Source of the DNA: Chlamydiales bacterium
GTDB taxonomy: Bacteria; Chlamydiota; Chlamydiia; Chlamydiales; Simkaniaceae
Direction: 5' to 3'
Assembly: GCA_024233515.1 (NCBI GenBank)
Contig: JACKPO010000002.1
Location: forward strand, 205,417-269,416
DNA length: 64,000 nt
Part shown: positions 23,992-32,892 of the stretch, in pieces
Layout: the number at the start of each line of letters is the position of its first letter
How positions within the stretch are numbered: position 1 is the stretch's first letter
Notes under the pieces: model-generated
The model's database searches: none
Told to the model about the DNA's origin: nothing
Seen by the model: the letters and a program-made list of their open reading frames with translations, nothing else
Program-made: the position numbers and the translations under genes

Positions 23992-25794
23992 ATGTCCGAA
24001 ATTCAAGGGCCAAGTTATGATGGAGTCTCTTCCACTGATTTCGAAGGGTGTTATCACGTTCCCGATCTCGATGAGCGGACAAGCAAACTTGCAGAAGATC
24101 AGCTGAGTCAATGTAGCTCTCAGTCCTCATCCAGTGCGCGAAGTTCATTTGAAGCAGTGCGCGACTTTTTTGTTTCGAGTCACCACCCTTCCAAAATGAA
24201 AAAGTATATCCACATCCTCAACCAGTATATCGACCATCTAGGTGGAGAAAAAGTGTTAAGAAACGCTTACGAAGAGCTCAAGGGATTTGAACAAACAAAC
24301 TCTATGGTTGAAAATGCAACAAAGGCCTATGCCATCTTACTGGGCGAAGGAAAGTGGGCTGAGAAAAATGAGAGAGAGCGTTACCAGGCATTTGTCTCTG
24401 CGCTGAGAGATGCGATTGAGACACCTCAGTATCAAAGAGTGCGAGGAATTCGCTTTGCAGGTCCAAGTAAGCGGGGACTTTATGTCCCCTTGTCTCAAAG
24501 GCACAACAAGGAAGCATTTATCGAGCGTGCTATAAAATGTGTGACTCATCTTCAGAACCTTGTCGATGCAAGGTGGTTCCAATCAGAAATGTATACACAC
24601 CTCAAGCAGGCAACCAATCGATTTACAAGTGATACAGAGAGTTCTGATGATGAAATTTCTCTCGATCACCTCACAGAAGAAGATTATCCCAGAACATTCA
24701 AAGCAATGAACGAGCGGATCAAAACAGCCTCGCCAGAGCTTAAGAAGCGCCCCGCCTCTCTTGGAATGCAAATGCTCAAAGGGGCAACAGGGATGAAAGA
24801 CTTTTCGGGGACAGAAAATATCCCCTATATCCGCTGCCGTTATGACTATCAAGACGAGAGTGGGGAGACCGAAACCATCCACTATATGCGTCACTCAAGA
24901 CCGACGGTTGGAGGGCGATTGATAGAGTTTGTGGGGAGTTTAGTAACCCGTCTTTTTTCAAAAATCTTTGGAAATCCAACGGCACATGATGGGGAAAAAA
25001 TTGCAAGTGATTATGAAGAAGCCATCCGTCTTGCTGGAGATCGAAAGGAAGCGATCTTTTATGTCGTTCACCAAAGACGGTCTCAGGGGCTCTTTGAGAA
25101 TGAAGCCGACAGCACTCACCTGATTGAGAATCTTGATGACAAACATCAAAACTTTCACACCTTAATTCAAAGCGTGGAAGGTCCCCTTTTTGAGCGTGGC
25201 GAAGGATATGAGTTTTTTCAGACGATGGGGGATCTAAAGCTTGCCCTCCTGCAATCATTTGAAAATAGTCCCAAGGCTCCCAACCGTTTGCCAAATGCCG
25301 TCAACACCAAAGAGTACCGCCAGGTCATGGGAGAGCTCTTTGATGATGTCCGATCAATCTTTTTTTCAGAGGTTCAAGATGGCCAATCTCTCACGCAAAG
25401 TCAGTGGGAAAAAATGATCCTCTACTTCTATGTATTCCAAAAAGACGACCTCAAGTTCCGCCTTTCTAATGGCGATCACACTGTCAAATACTATACCACA
25501 CCCTGTAAAGACTTCCTCGATCGAGGGGGGAATATGGCGATGGTGGAAGACTTTGTCCACTACCACATGGCAGGGGCCGGCCCCTCTCGGGAAGACCTCG
25601 AGCACACTCTCTATACGACCCTCGGAGCGCCGATCCTCGTGAAGAAGAAGCAGGTGATCGAGGGCCGCGTTGAAAGAGGGCTAGAGATTGTCGAAGATCT
25701 CTCAAGGCTCTCCGCTGATCAGAGGGGAAAGCTCCAAGAGTACCGTTTCCAGGGGAGAAAGCTGGCGCGCGTTGACTATCCCACTCATTCCTAG
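23992..25794 (+). CDS. Effector-like protein with CX5R phosphatase-like motif (paralogue 1)
   Basis: A 600-residue protein without membrane helices. The N terminus is Ser-rich (residues about 40-55), as often seen in type III secreted proteins. It is paralogous to the next gene over its C-terminal half (from about residue 270). Shared blocks are Tyr-x-Arg-His-Ser-x-Pro-x-x-Gly, Tyr-x-x-His-Gln-Arg, Gln-Ser-Val-Glu-x-x-Leu-Phe, Asn-Arg-Leu-Pro, and Cys-Lys-x3-Asp-Arg-Gly with Cys505 and Arg511. That last block fits the CX5R P-loop of cysteine-dependent phosphatases and resembles the Cys-Lys-Ser-Gly-Lys-Asp-Arg loop of SopB/IpgD/INPP4 phosphoinositide phosphatases. The phosphatase assignment is inference from this motif only. 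It has its own upstream region and is not overlapped by its neighbours. Confidence 0.7.
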   Translation: MSEIQGPSYDGVSSTDFEGCYHVPDLDERTSKLAEDQLSQCSSQSSSSARSSFEAVRDFFVSSHHPSKMKKYIHILNQYIDHLGGEKVLRNAYEELKGFEQTNSMVENATKAYAILLGEGKWAEKNERERYQAFVSALRDAIETPQYQRVRGIRFAGPSKRGLYVPLSQRHNKEAFIERAIKCVTHLQNLVDARWFQSEMYTHLKQATNRFTSDTESSDDEISLDHLTEEDYPRTFKAMNERIKTASPELKKRPASLGMQMLKGATGMKDFSGTENIPYIRCRYDYQDESGETETIHYMRHSRPTVGGRLIEFVGSLVTRLFSKIFGNPTAHDGEKIASDYEEAIRLAGDRKEAIFYVVHQRRSQGLFENEADSTHLIENLDDKHQNFHTLIQSVEGPLFERGEGYEFFQTMGDLKLALLQSFENSPKAPNRLPNAVNTKEYRQVMGELFDDVRSIFFSEVQDGQSLTQSQWEKMILYFYVFQKDDLKFRLSNGDHTVKYYTTPCKDFLDRGGNMAMVEDFVHYHMAGAGPSREDLEHTLYTTLGAPILVKKKQVIEGRVERGLEIVEDLSRLSADQRGKLQEYRFQGRKLARVDYPTHS

Positions 25795-25882
25795 TCATTA
25801 GTCAATTAAAATATTTATTTCCTTTCATTTTTAATCATCTCTATGTATACTCACCGTAAATTGACTCAGATTTGGGGTAAAA

Positions 25883-28117
25883 ATGTCACATGTAGGACGT
25901 CCTGGCTCGCGGCCAGAGTTTCAGTTTAGTTATTGGGCGGTTGCTCAATCTTTCATGACCACAACAGCTCTTATGGGTGTGTCTATCCTCGCCATGCGCG
26001 CCATCGAGCGGTATGGAAAAAAAACCTTTACCCCTCTCCAAAAACAGGGGCTTGGGCTCCTTGCAACCACCGTTTACTTCACTGCTTCCACCTACGCTTT
26101 CCCCTGGCATCAAAAAGTCCCAACCAAAGATCCAAGCCCAAAGAAAGAGGATTCACCTCTTCCTCGTGAAATTTCTTACGCTGCCCTTACAGAGATGGAT
26201 GAAGCTTTTTATCGCGCCATCATTGAGGAGTTAACAGAGATCGATCACCTCACGAAAGAGATGAAGCTGGGCGAAGAAACGGTTCACTTAAGAATCCTTC
26301 AGCAAGACAAAGGGGCCGCTCTCGCCTTTTTCCGCTCAAAGCTACCTCAGCCTAAGCTTCCAGATGGTCCACCTTCTCTTGAAGTGCTTGAGGAAGGGGT
26401 GGTTGTCAAAAGTCCGAGAAATAGAGAGAGAGTAGGTCTTTTACCTCCTGCAAAAGATGAGGATGACGATGGTTTCGAAGTGGTCACGGATCCGGCCCGT
26501 CCTGATCCCAACATGGCCGTTGTCCCGGCAACGTATGTTGCAGAGGTTCATGGCCTCAATGGAAGTTTGATGCGAGAACGGATGTTTAAGACGCTCATGG
26601 AGCAGTATCTTGCGATCCTGAAAGGGATGGGACTAGATCCGAAGGAAAAGCTTGGGCAATTAGCAGATTCTAAGCGCAAAACAGCTCAGCAAACAATGCT
26701 CAGGGATGTTCTTAACTATTTGATCACGCCAGGATCTGAAAATGAGTCTTGCTGGTCGTATGCAGGGTATACGGGTCATGAGGGGCGCTACCTCCTATTA
26801 ATGGATGCCCACCGAAAGCTGATTCTAGATTACAGGGGAAAAGAGAATACCTACGATCGTGAGGCGCTGACCTATGGACGCGCCCTTTCTGAAGCGTGGA
26901 TGAGACCGGAGATGCAGTCTTTTCAGGAGAGTTTGGTTAGAGCGCACTTTGCCGAGGAGGCGCCACCGATGACTTCTAAAACGGTTCACCAAGCTTTCTG
27001 TGAAAGAAATAAAGCAGTTGGAATTGCGCCTGCAGAGATGAAGATGTCGTTTGTTGGATCCACCATTGCAAAGGTTGGAGGAGCGATCAGTTTGTGTGAT
27101 TATTTTGGGAAGAATCCTCCGAACTTACGGAAAGTTGAAACCTGGCGCAACGCTGACGGAAGAGAGAAGCAAATCTACTACTTACGCCACTCCACACCAA
27201 ACCAGGGAACCTATGCACAACAAGCTCCCGTTGACCCGATCTATCGCGACTTCTTAAAGGGAGTCGAAGGGAGAGGTCAAGGAGTCCTTTACGCCGCTCA
27301 TCAAAGGTTAGGGGACTATGGATGTAAGTTTGAGCAAGAGGGGTACCGCGCCCAGTCGATTGTTGATCTAGAAGCCAATCACCCTAATCTTCTTGTTCTC
27401 TTTCAGTCGGTGGAAAGTGACCTTTTCATGGATCGTACGATCAAAACGTTTGCCTACCTCAAAGAAAGGTTGATCGCTTCCTTTGCGCAGATGGATGGGA
27501 ATAAACGGAATCGCCTGCCGAAGTATTTAATGAACGGGGCAACGATTCATCCTGCGTATGAAGCTGAGATAAAAGGGATCTTTAATTTTGTCCATCAGGT
27601 CTTTTTTGGAGGGCGAGCCGAGTTGGACCCTACTCTAATCGATTGTTATGGGGGACTCAGCGACCCCAAGAAAATGACGTGGGAATCCCAAACGGTGATC
27701 ATGCTCTTCTACCACTTTCAACGGGAACATCTCAAACATGCCGATTTGAGCCAATATGGTTTTCCATACAATGTGTCCTATGTCAATACAGGGTGTAAAG
27801 ATGACTTTGACCGTGGGTTCGGACAGAACATGACCTCGGATCGCGTTCATCAAACGAGTCTACCGCGTGAACAGATTCCAGCGGAAGATTTCGAAGCAAT
27901 GATCTCAAGTGGTCAAGCGCCTCCCATTCAATCGAAAGGAATTCCAGTCATCCCTTACCGGGTGCAGCCAGCCCTTCAAGTGTCAAGAGTGCTTGCAGAC
28001 CTTAAAGGTGATCAGCTTCAATTGCTACGCGAAAAAACGTGGAATGGCTTTAGACTCACAGGTTATGATGTCCGTCGCCATCCCGAGCAGTCAGCCACTA
28101 TTGATCATCGGTCTTAA
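25883..28117 (+). CDS. Effector-like protein with CX5R phosphatase-like motif (paralogue 2)
   Basis: A 744-residue paralogue of the preceding gene. The N terminus differs: two hydrophobic segments at about residues 18-37 and 54-72 form a possible membrane hairpin, followed by a charged linker. The C-terminal half carries the shared blocks (Tyr-Leu-Arg-His-Ser-Thr-Pro, His-Gln-Arg, Gln-Ser-Val-Glu) and Gly-Cys-Lys-Asp-Asp-Phe-Asp-Arg-Gly, with Cys638 and Arg644 in CX5R spacing. A plausible reading is a secreted, membrane-inserted phosphatase-like effector, but nothing beyond the motif supports catalysis. An 88-base AT-rich gap before it holds a TATACT (25846-25851) that could be a -10 box. It ends 4 bases inside the small gene on the other strand. 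Confidence 0.7.
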   Translation: MSHVGRPGSRPEFQFSYWAVAQSFMTTTALMGVSILAMRAIERYGKKTFTPLQKQGLGLLATTVYFTASTYAFPWHQKVPTKDPSPKKEDSPLPREISYAALTEMDEAFYRAIIEELTEIDHLTKEMKLGEETVHLRILQQDKGAALAFFRSKLPQPKLPDGPPSLEVLEEGVVVKSPRNRERVGLLPPAKDEDDDGFEVVTDPARPDPNMAVVPATYVAEVHGLNGSLMRERMFKTLMEQYLAILKGMGLDPKEKLGQLADSKRKTAQQTMLRDVLNYLITPGSENESCWSYAGYTGHEGRYLLLMDAHRKLILDYRGKENTYDREALTYGRALSEAWMRPEMQSFQESLVRAHFAEEAPPMTSKTVHQAFCERNKAVGIAPAEMKMSFVGSTIAKVGGAISLCDYFGKNPPNLRKVETWRNADGREKQIYYLRHSTPNQGTYAQQAPVDPIYRDFLKGVEGRGQGVLYAAHQRLGDYGCKFEQEGYRAQSIVDLEANHPNLLVLFQSVESDLFMDRTIKTFAYLKERLIASFAQMDGNKRNRLPKYLMNGATIHPAYEAEIKGIFNFVHQVFFGGRAELDPTLIDCYGGLSDPKKMTWESQTVIMLFYHFQREHLKHADLSQYGFPYNVSYVNTGCKDDFDRGFGQNMTSDRVHQTSLPREQIPAEDFEAMISSGQAPPIQSKGIPVIPYRVQPALQVSRVLADLKGDQLQLLREKTWNGFRLTGYDVRRHPEQSATIDHRS

Positions 28118-28323
28118 TCGTTGTGAAAAAGGCGTCCGTTGATATTTGAGGGGTCAGTGAATCTGTCGTTTACACGCCCTTGGAGGGTTTCTCCTTGAAG
28201 AGAATCTCCTTGGAAATTCTTCTTGGCCTCTTTGACATGACGTGCTTCGATTTGGAAAGGTTGTTCATCCCCACTCCCAATTGAAAATTCTCCGGCTCCA
28301 GAGCCGCCAACTTTTCTAACCAT
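28114..28323 (-). CDS. Small hypothetical protein
   Basis: A 69-residue polar protein, Gly-rich at the start and Gln/Asn/Asp-rich later, with a short repeat of Gln-Gly near residues 38-50. It has no recognised family. Its reality is supported by a strong AAGGAG ribosome site 7 to 8 bases before the ATG on the minus strand and by its lying between a gene end and a repeat. It overlaps the 3' end of the convergent effector-like gene by 4 bases. Confidence 0.55.
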   Translation of the reverse strand: MVRKVGGSGAGEFSIGSGDEQPFQIEARHVKEAKKNFQGDSLQGETLQGRVNDRFTDPSNINGRLFHND

Positions 28324-28413
28324 AACGTTAACTCCTTCTTTAGGTGTTTTAGGTAGCTAATTAATTACCTGAAAAAGACCACTTTCGTCAAATTAATGTT
28401 CGGTAAAGAGTTG

Positions 28414-28577
28414 TATACCTAACATGATTCAAAAGTTGGTTTTTGGCTGCGCCTGCTTTGCAGCAAATTTCTTGCCTTCACTCGCGCCTTGTGCTCGCAC
28501 AATGGTCGCTCGCTCCAGGCAAAAAATTTTCGCAGCCGTCTTGCCAAATTCCCAACTTTTGAATCATGTTAGGTATA
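28414..28577. repeat. Palindromic repeat family, copy B
   Basis: A 164-bp copy with nearly perfect 26-bp terminal inverted repeats beginning TATACCTAACATGATTCAAA. The interior is an imperfect palindrome whose tip is TTGTGC-TC-GCACAA, so the whole unit can fold into one hairpin. It lies in the 473-base gap between the small gene at 28114-28323 and aas. Apart from this repeat, that gap is AT-rich with no gene. The short open frame that starts inside the repeat (28424) is a by-product. Confidence 0.9.
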
Positions 28578-28796
28578 TTAAGAGCGCCGGTAATTATGTT
28601 TTTATGAGCGCTCAATTCCTTTTGCGTGGTCTATTTTAATTCTCTCATTCTACACTTAAATTGTCAATAAGTTTTTAATTAAATTATTTCTTAAGTCGCT
28701 ATATATAAGCAACTTATGAAATAAGCTATCAAGAAATAATTTGAATGAGAAGCGATTGATGCGCTTATTTAAAAAAGGTGCTAAGATGGGGAACTT

Positions 28797-31493
28797 ATGA
28801 GAGATTGGATCCTTTCTGTTGGCTCATGGCTGATCATCAAGATTTTTTCCCTGAGATACTCCTTTGACATCAAGGGGCTAGACACCCTTGACCTGAAGCA
28901 GAAGGGGGGAATCCTCTTTTTGCCCAATCACCCGGCGGAGATCGATCCGTTGACGATTTATAACTTACTTGCGCGGAAATTTAAGCCCCGTCCTTTAGTG
29001 ATTGAGCATTTTTTCTACCTAAGTGGAGCCCGGTTTTTTATGAATCTTGTGCGCGCGCTCCCTATTCCTAATTTTGAACTCTCTTCTAACTCGTGGAAAA
29101 TTCGGCAGATTGAAAAAGCTCTTAAAAAAGTCAGCGAAGAGATTCGAAAAGGGGAAAACTTTTTGATTTATCCTTCCGGACATTTGAAACGGGAAGGACA
29201 TGAAAATATCGGTGGGAATTCCTTCATCCATTCGATTTTGGAAAATTGTCCTGAGACTCAAGTTGTCCTTGTCCGCAGTGATGGGCTCTGGGGAAGTTCC
29301 TTTTCCTGTGCGATTTCGGGAGATTCTCCCGATTTTTGGCGGACGATGGTCCGTGGGATCAAGAAAACGCTTGCAAGTGGGATCTTCTTCCTGCCACGAA
29401 GGAAAGTGACGATTGAGTTTCAAGCCAACCCGAAAGGCTTTCCTTTTAAGGGGACCCGTTTAGAACTGAATCATTACTTAGAAGAGTGGTATAACCGTTA
29501 TGCTGGAGAAAATGGAGAGAGGGTAACCTCTGAACCTCTCCGTCTTGTTTCGTACAGCCGTTTTAAGGAAGATCTTCCTCACGTGACCCGTGTTGAAAAG
29601 AAAAAACAGAAGAAGAAAGAGATTGATGTCCCCGATCATATCCGAGAGGATATCTGTCGTGAGTTGACAAAACTCTCAGGGATGAAGGAGATCAAGGATG
29701 AGATGGATCTCTCCCGTGACTTAGGGCTCGATTCTCTTGATTTGGCAAGTGTACATGCCTTTTTAGATCAAAAATATGAGGTTGAAGCAAATCGCCCCCA
29801 CGAACTGAAAACCGTTCATGATCTTTTTGAGCTGATTGTGGAGGGGAGTTTGGCTAGGCCCAAGCTTGATACGAAAAACCTTAAAGAACACCAGTGGCCG
29901 GAAGAAAAACGTCCCCCTCTCGTCTATCCTGATGGGAAAACGATTCCCGAAGCTTTTTTAGAAACGGCCGACCGGATGGGAGCAGCAATGGCTTGCGGCG
30001 ATGAGATGACAAAGATCATCAACTACCGTGAGATGAAAGTTGCCATGCATGTTCTAGCAAAAAAGTTTCAGCAGTTAGAAGGGAAATACATTGCTGTGAT
30101 GCTCCCTTCAACGGTTGGGTGTTATATCATTGTCCTTGCGATTCTCATAGCAGGAAAGATCCCTGTGATGCTCAATTGGACAGCGGGGCAGCGGAGTTTG
30201 TCCTTTGCTGTTGAGCTCTTAGGACTCAAAGAGATTTTAAGTTCCCGCCGCTTTTTAGAGCGAGTTCAAGCCTTAGATATTGGGGATCTTGAAGAGAAGA
30301 TTGTTCTGATGGAAGATTTTCGTGCAGGAATCTCAATCGGGGACAAATTGATTGGCCTCTTATTATCGAAAGGGAAAAAGAAGAAATGGATGAAACGGTT
30401 CTCTCTCGATCAGATGAAAGAGGACGATCCTGCCGTGATTTTATTTACGAGTGGAACAGAAAATTATCCCAAAGCGGTCCCCCTTTCCCATAAAAATATT
30501 CTCAGTAGCCATCGAAATACCTTCTCTTGTATCGATGTGAATCAAAATGACATCTTATATGGAGCGCTCCCTCCCTTTCACTCCTTTGGATTTTCGCTGA
30601 CCGGCCTTTTTCCTCTCCTTGTGGGGATGCGGGTCTTTTATTCTCCTGACCCCACCGACACTCATGCGATTGCGCGCGACACCTTTTACCGGAAGATTAC
30701 GATCCACTGTTTGGCGCCGAGTTTTTATAAAAACCTATTCCGGATTGCAACGCCGCGTCAATTGAAGAGTGTTCGTCTCTTTGTTGCAGGAGCAGAAAAA
30801 GCGCCTGAAATGCTCTTTGAGCATGTTAAGCGGCTCGGAGGGAACAAAGAGATGATCGAAGGGTATGGAATTACCGAATGTTCTCCTATTGTCACACTCA
30901 ATCGTCAGGGGAACCCTCCTCGCGGTGTCGGACAACCCATTACTGAAGTGGAGCTGTGCGTGATCCATCTAGAAACGGGGGAGAAAGTTCCTAATGATCA
31001 GCAAGGGGAGATCTGCATCCGTGGCCCCAATGTCTTCTCGGGCTATCTTGGCAAAGATGCTCCCAATCCATTTATTGATTTAGAGGGAAAAAAATGGTAT
31101 CGTAGTGGCGATATTGGTCACATCGATCCAGATGGAGCTCTCATTTTGGGAGGGCGTCTCAAACGCTTTGTCAAGATTGGAGGAGAGATGGTGAGTTTGG
31201 TTGCCTTAGAAGAAGAGCTCTATGCCTACGCAAAAGGAAAAGGGCTGATCAAGGGGACCGAAGAAGAGCCACAACTCGCGGTTGGGGTGAAAGAGGGAGA
31301 CAAGCCAAGTCTCATTCTCTTCACTGTCTTCCCTCTCTCAAAGGAAGAAGCGAATGAAGCGCTGAAAACGAGTGGGTTTGCCCGTATCATGAAGCTAGCA
31401 GCTTCCCATCAAATCGATGAAATCCCGATGACCGGAACCGGAAAGGTCCAACTCCGCCGCATTCAAGAACTGATTAAGGAAAAAGATGCTTAA
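28797..31493 (+). CDS. aas: Acyltransferase-ACP-acyl-ACP synthetase fusion (Aas-like)
   Basis: An 898-residue protein with three domains. Residues 1-230 are a PlsC-like acyltransferase with the catalytic His-x4-Asp motif Asn-His-Pro-Ala-Glu-Ile-Asp (His45, Asp50). Residues about 275-355 are an acyl carrier domain with the phosphopantetheine serine in Leu-Gly-Leu-Asp-Ser-Leu (Ser313). Residues about 380-895 are an AMP-forming acyl ligase with Leu-Phe-Thr-Ser-Gly-Thr-Glu, Gly-Tyr-Gly-Ile-Thr-Glu-Cys and Tyr-Arg-Ser-Gly-Asp-Ile. The likely job is to activate host or recycled fatty acids and acylate lysophospholipids at the membrane. In Chlamydia the acyltransferase and AasC are separate adjacent genes without an ACP domain. 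It overlaps cysS by 8 bases. Confidence 0.88.
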   Translation: MRDWILSVGSWLIIKIFSLRYSFDIKGLDTLDLKQKGGILFLPNHPAEIDPLTIYNLLARKFKPRPLVIEHFFYLSGARFFMNLVRALPIPNFELSSNSWKIRQIEKALKKVSEEIRKGENFLIYPSGHLKREGHENIGGNSFIHSILENCPETQVVLVRSDGLWGSSFSCAISGDSPDFWRTMVRGIKKTLASGIFFLPRRKVTIEFQANPKGFPFKGTRLELNHYLEEWYNRYAGENGERVTSEPLRLVSYSRFKEDLPHVTRVEKKKQKKKEIDVPDHIREDICRELTKLSGMKEIKDEMDLSRDLGLDSLDLASVHAFLDQKYEVEANRPHELKTVHDLFELIVEGSLARPKLDTKNLKEHQWPEEKRPPLVYPDGKTIPEAFLETADRMGAAMACGDEMTKIINYREMKVAMHVLAKKFQQLEGKYIAVMLPSTVGCYIIVLAILIAGKIPVMLNWTAGQRSLSFAVELLGLKEILSSRRFLERVQALDIGDLEEKIVLMEDFRAGISIGDKLIGLLLSKGKKKKWMKRFSLDQMKEDDPAVILFTSGTENYPKAVPLSHKNILSSHRNTFSCIDVNQNDILYGALPPFHSFGFSLTGLFPLLVGMRVFYSPDPTDTHAIARDTFYRKITIHCLAPSFYKNLFRIATPRQLKSVRLFVAGAEKAPEMLFEHVKRLGGNKEMIEGYGITECSPIVTLNRQGNPPRGVGQPITEVELCVIHLETGEKVPNDQQGEICIRGPNVFSGYLGKDAPNPFIDLEGKKWYRSGDIGHIDPDGALILGGRLKRFVKIGGEMVSLVALEEELYAYAKGKGLIKGTEEEPQLAVGVKEGDKPSLILFTVFPLSKEEANEALKTSGFARIMKLAASHQIDEIPMTGTGKVQLRRIQELIKEKDA

Positions 31494-32892
31494 AGTCTAC
31501 GATACCGAAACGCGCGAAAAGAAACCGATCCATCTTGCAGAAGGGGAAACCGAACTGAAAATGTACACATGTGGTCCCACGGTGTACAATTACGCCCATA
31601 TCGGAAACTTTCGCACCTATGTCTTTGAAGATCTTTTGCGCCGCACCCTAAAATATTTTGGCTTTAGGCTAACACAAGCGATGAACCTTACCGATGTCGA
31701 AGATAAAACGATCATGGGGGCCATCGAAAAAAAGGTTCCTCTCGAAGAGTACACCAAGGTCTACAAAGAGGCCTTTTTTGAAGATCTCAAAACGTTGGGC
31801 GCCGAGCCTGTTGAAATCATCTGCCCTGCGACCGACTACATCCATGAAATGATCAAGATGATCGAAACGTTAATCGAGAAGGGGATCGCCTATCAGGGGA
31901 AAGATGGCGGCGTTTACTACAGCATCAAACATTTCCCTTCGTATGGGCGCCTCTCCCATCTCAAGCTGGAAGATCTAAAAGAGGGAGCTTCTGAACGAGT
32001 CTCCGATGATGAATACGATAAAGAATCAGCGACCGACTTTGTGCTGTGGAAACCTTACAATGCGGAGCGCGATGGCGATGTTTTTTGGGAGAGTCCTTTT
32101 GGGAAAGGGCGCCCTGGTTGGCATGTTGAATGTTCCGCTATGGCCACCCACCTCCTGGGTGAAACGATCGATATCCACGTTGGGGGAGTCGATAACATCT
32201 TTCCCCATCACGAAAATGAAATCGCTCAGTCTGAAGGATGCACCGGTAAACACTTTGTTCGCCACTGGATTCATGCTGAGCACCTCATCGTAAACGGAAA
32301 AAAGATGTCGAAAAGTCTCGGTAACTTTTTTACCCTCCGCGATCTACTTGAAAAAGGATACACCGGCCCAGAGATCCGTTACCTCCTCCTTTCGACCCAT
32401 TACCGAACACAACTCAACTTCACCCTCGACGGTCTTAAAGCTGCCCGCGAAACCCTCCGCCGCTTTAGAGATTTTATCGACCGCCTCCACACCGCCTCCG
32501 GTTCTGGAACCTCCCTTTCTTCTTCTATTGAGGAAACCCGCACCGCTTTCAAAGAGGCCCTTGCCGATGACCTCAACATCTCCGTGGCCCTCGCTGCTCT
32601 CTTCGACTTTGTCAAAAAGACCAACGCTCTGATCGACGGGGAAAAAATCTCCCAAGAAGAGGCTCAAAAAGCCCTTGCCTTTCTTGAGGAGCTCAACACC
32701 GTTCTCGGTGTCCTTCCTCTTAAGCAAGAATCTCTCGAAATCCCCCAAGAGATCCAAGAAGCATTTGAGAAGCGGCAAGCGGCACGCGCCGCAAAAGATT
32801 GGGGCGAAGCCGATAAACAGCGCGACTTCATTCATGCCCAAGGCTTCCTCATCGAAGACAGCCCCACCGGCTCCCGCGTCAAAAAACAGTAA
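31486..32892 (+). CDS. cysS: Cysteine--tRNA ligase
   Basis: Charges tRNA-Cys with cysteine. The 468-residue class I synthetase has the zinc-ligand Cys in Tyr-Thr-Cys-Gly-Pro-Thr-Val-Tyr (Cys29) and the HIGH-type His-Ile-Gly-Asn at 38-41. It also has Gly-Trp-His-Val-Glu-Cys-Ser-Ala, the His-His-Glu-Asn-Glu zinc site and the Lys-Met-Ser-Lys-Ser motif near residues 269-273, followed by the helical DALR domain. The last 69 bases recur as a diverged second copy at 33916-33983. Its 3' end overlaps the convergent gene by 14 bases. Confidence 0.97.
   Translation: MLKVYDTETREKKPIHLAEGETELKMYTCGPTVYNYAHIGNFRTYVFEDLLRRTLKYFGFRLTQAMNLTDVEDKTIMGAIEKKVPLEEYTKVYKEAFFEDLKTLGAEPVEIICPATDYIHEMIKMIETLIEKGIAYQGKDGGVYYSIKHFPSYGRLSHLKLEDLKEGASERVSDDEYDKESATDFVLWKPYNAERDGDVFWESPFGKGRPGWHVECSAMATHLLGETIDIHVGGVDNIFPHHENEIAQSEGCTGKHFVRHWIHAEHLIVNGKKMSKSLGNFFTLRDLLEKGYTGPEIRYLLLSTHYRTQLNFTLDGLKAARETLRRFRDFIDRLHTASGSGTSLSSSIEETRTAFKEALADDLNISVALAALFDFVKKTNALIDGEKISQEEAQKALAFLEELNTVLGVLPLKQESLEIPQEIQEAFEKRQAARAAKDWGEADKQRDFIHAQGFLIEDSPTGSRVKKQ

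Noticed and set aside
28424..28639. Open frames inside repeat copies B and C (28424-28639, 40203-40418)
   Set aside because: They exist only because the repeat is open in one frame; copies A and D do not keep them and the region is palindromic.
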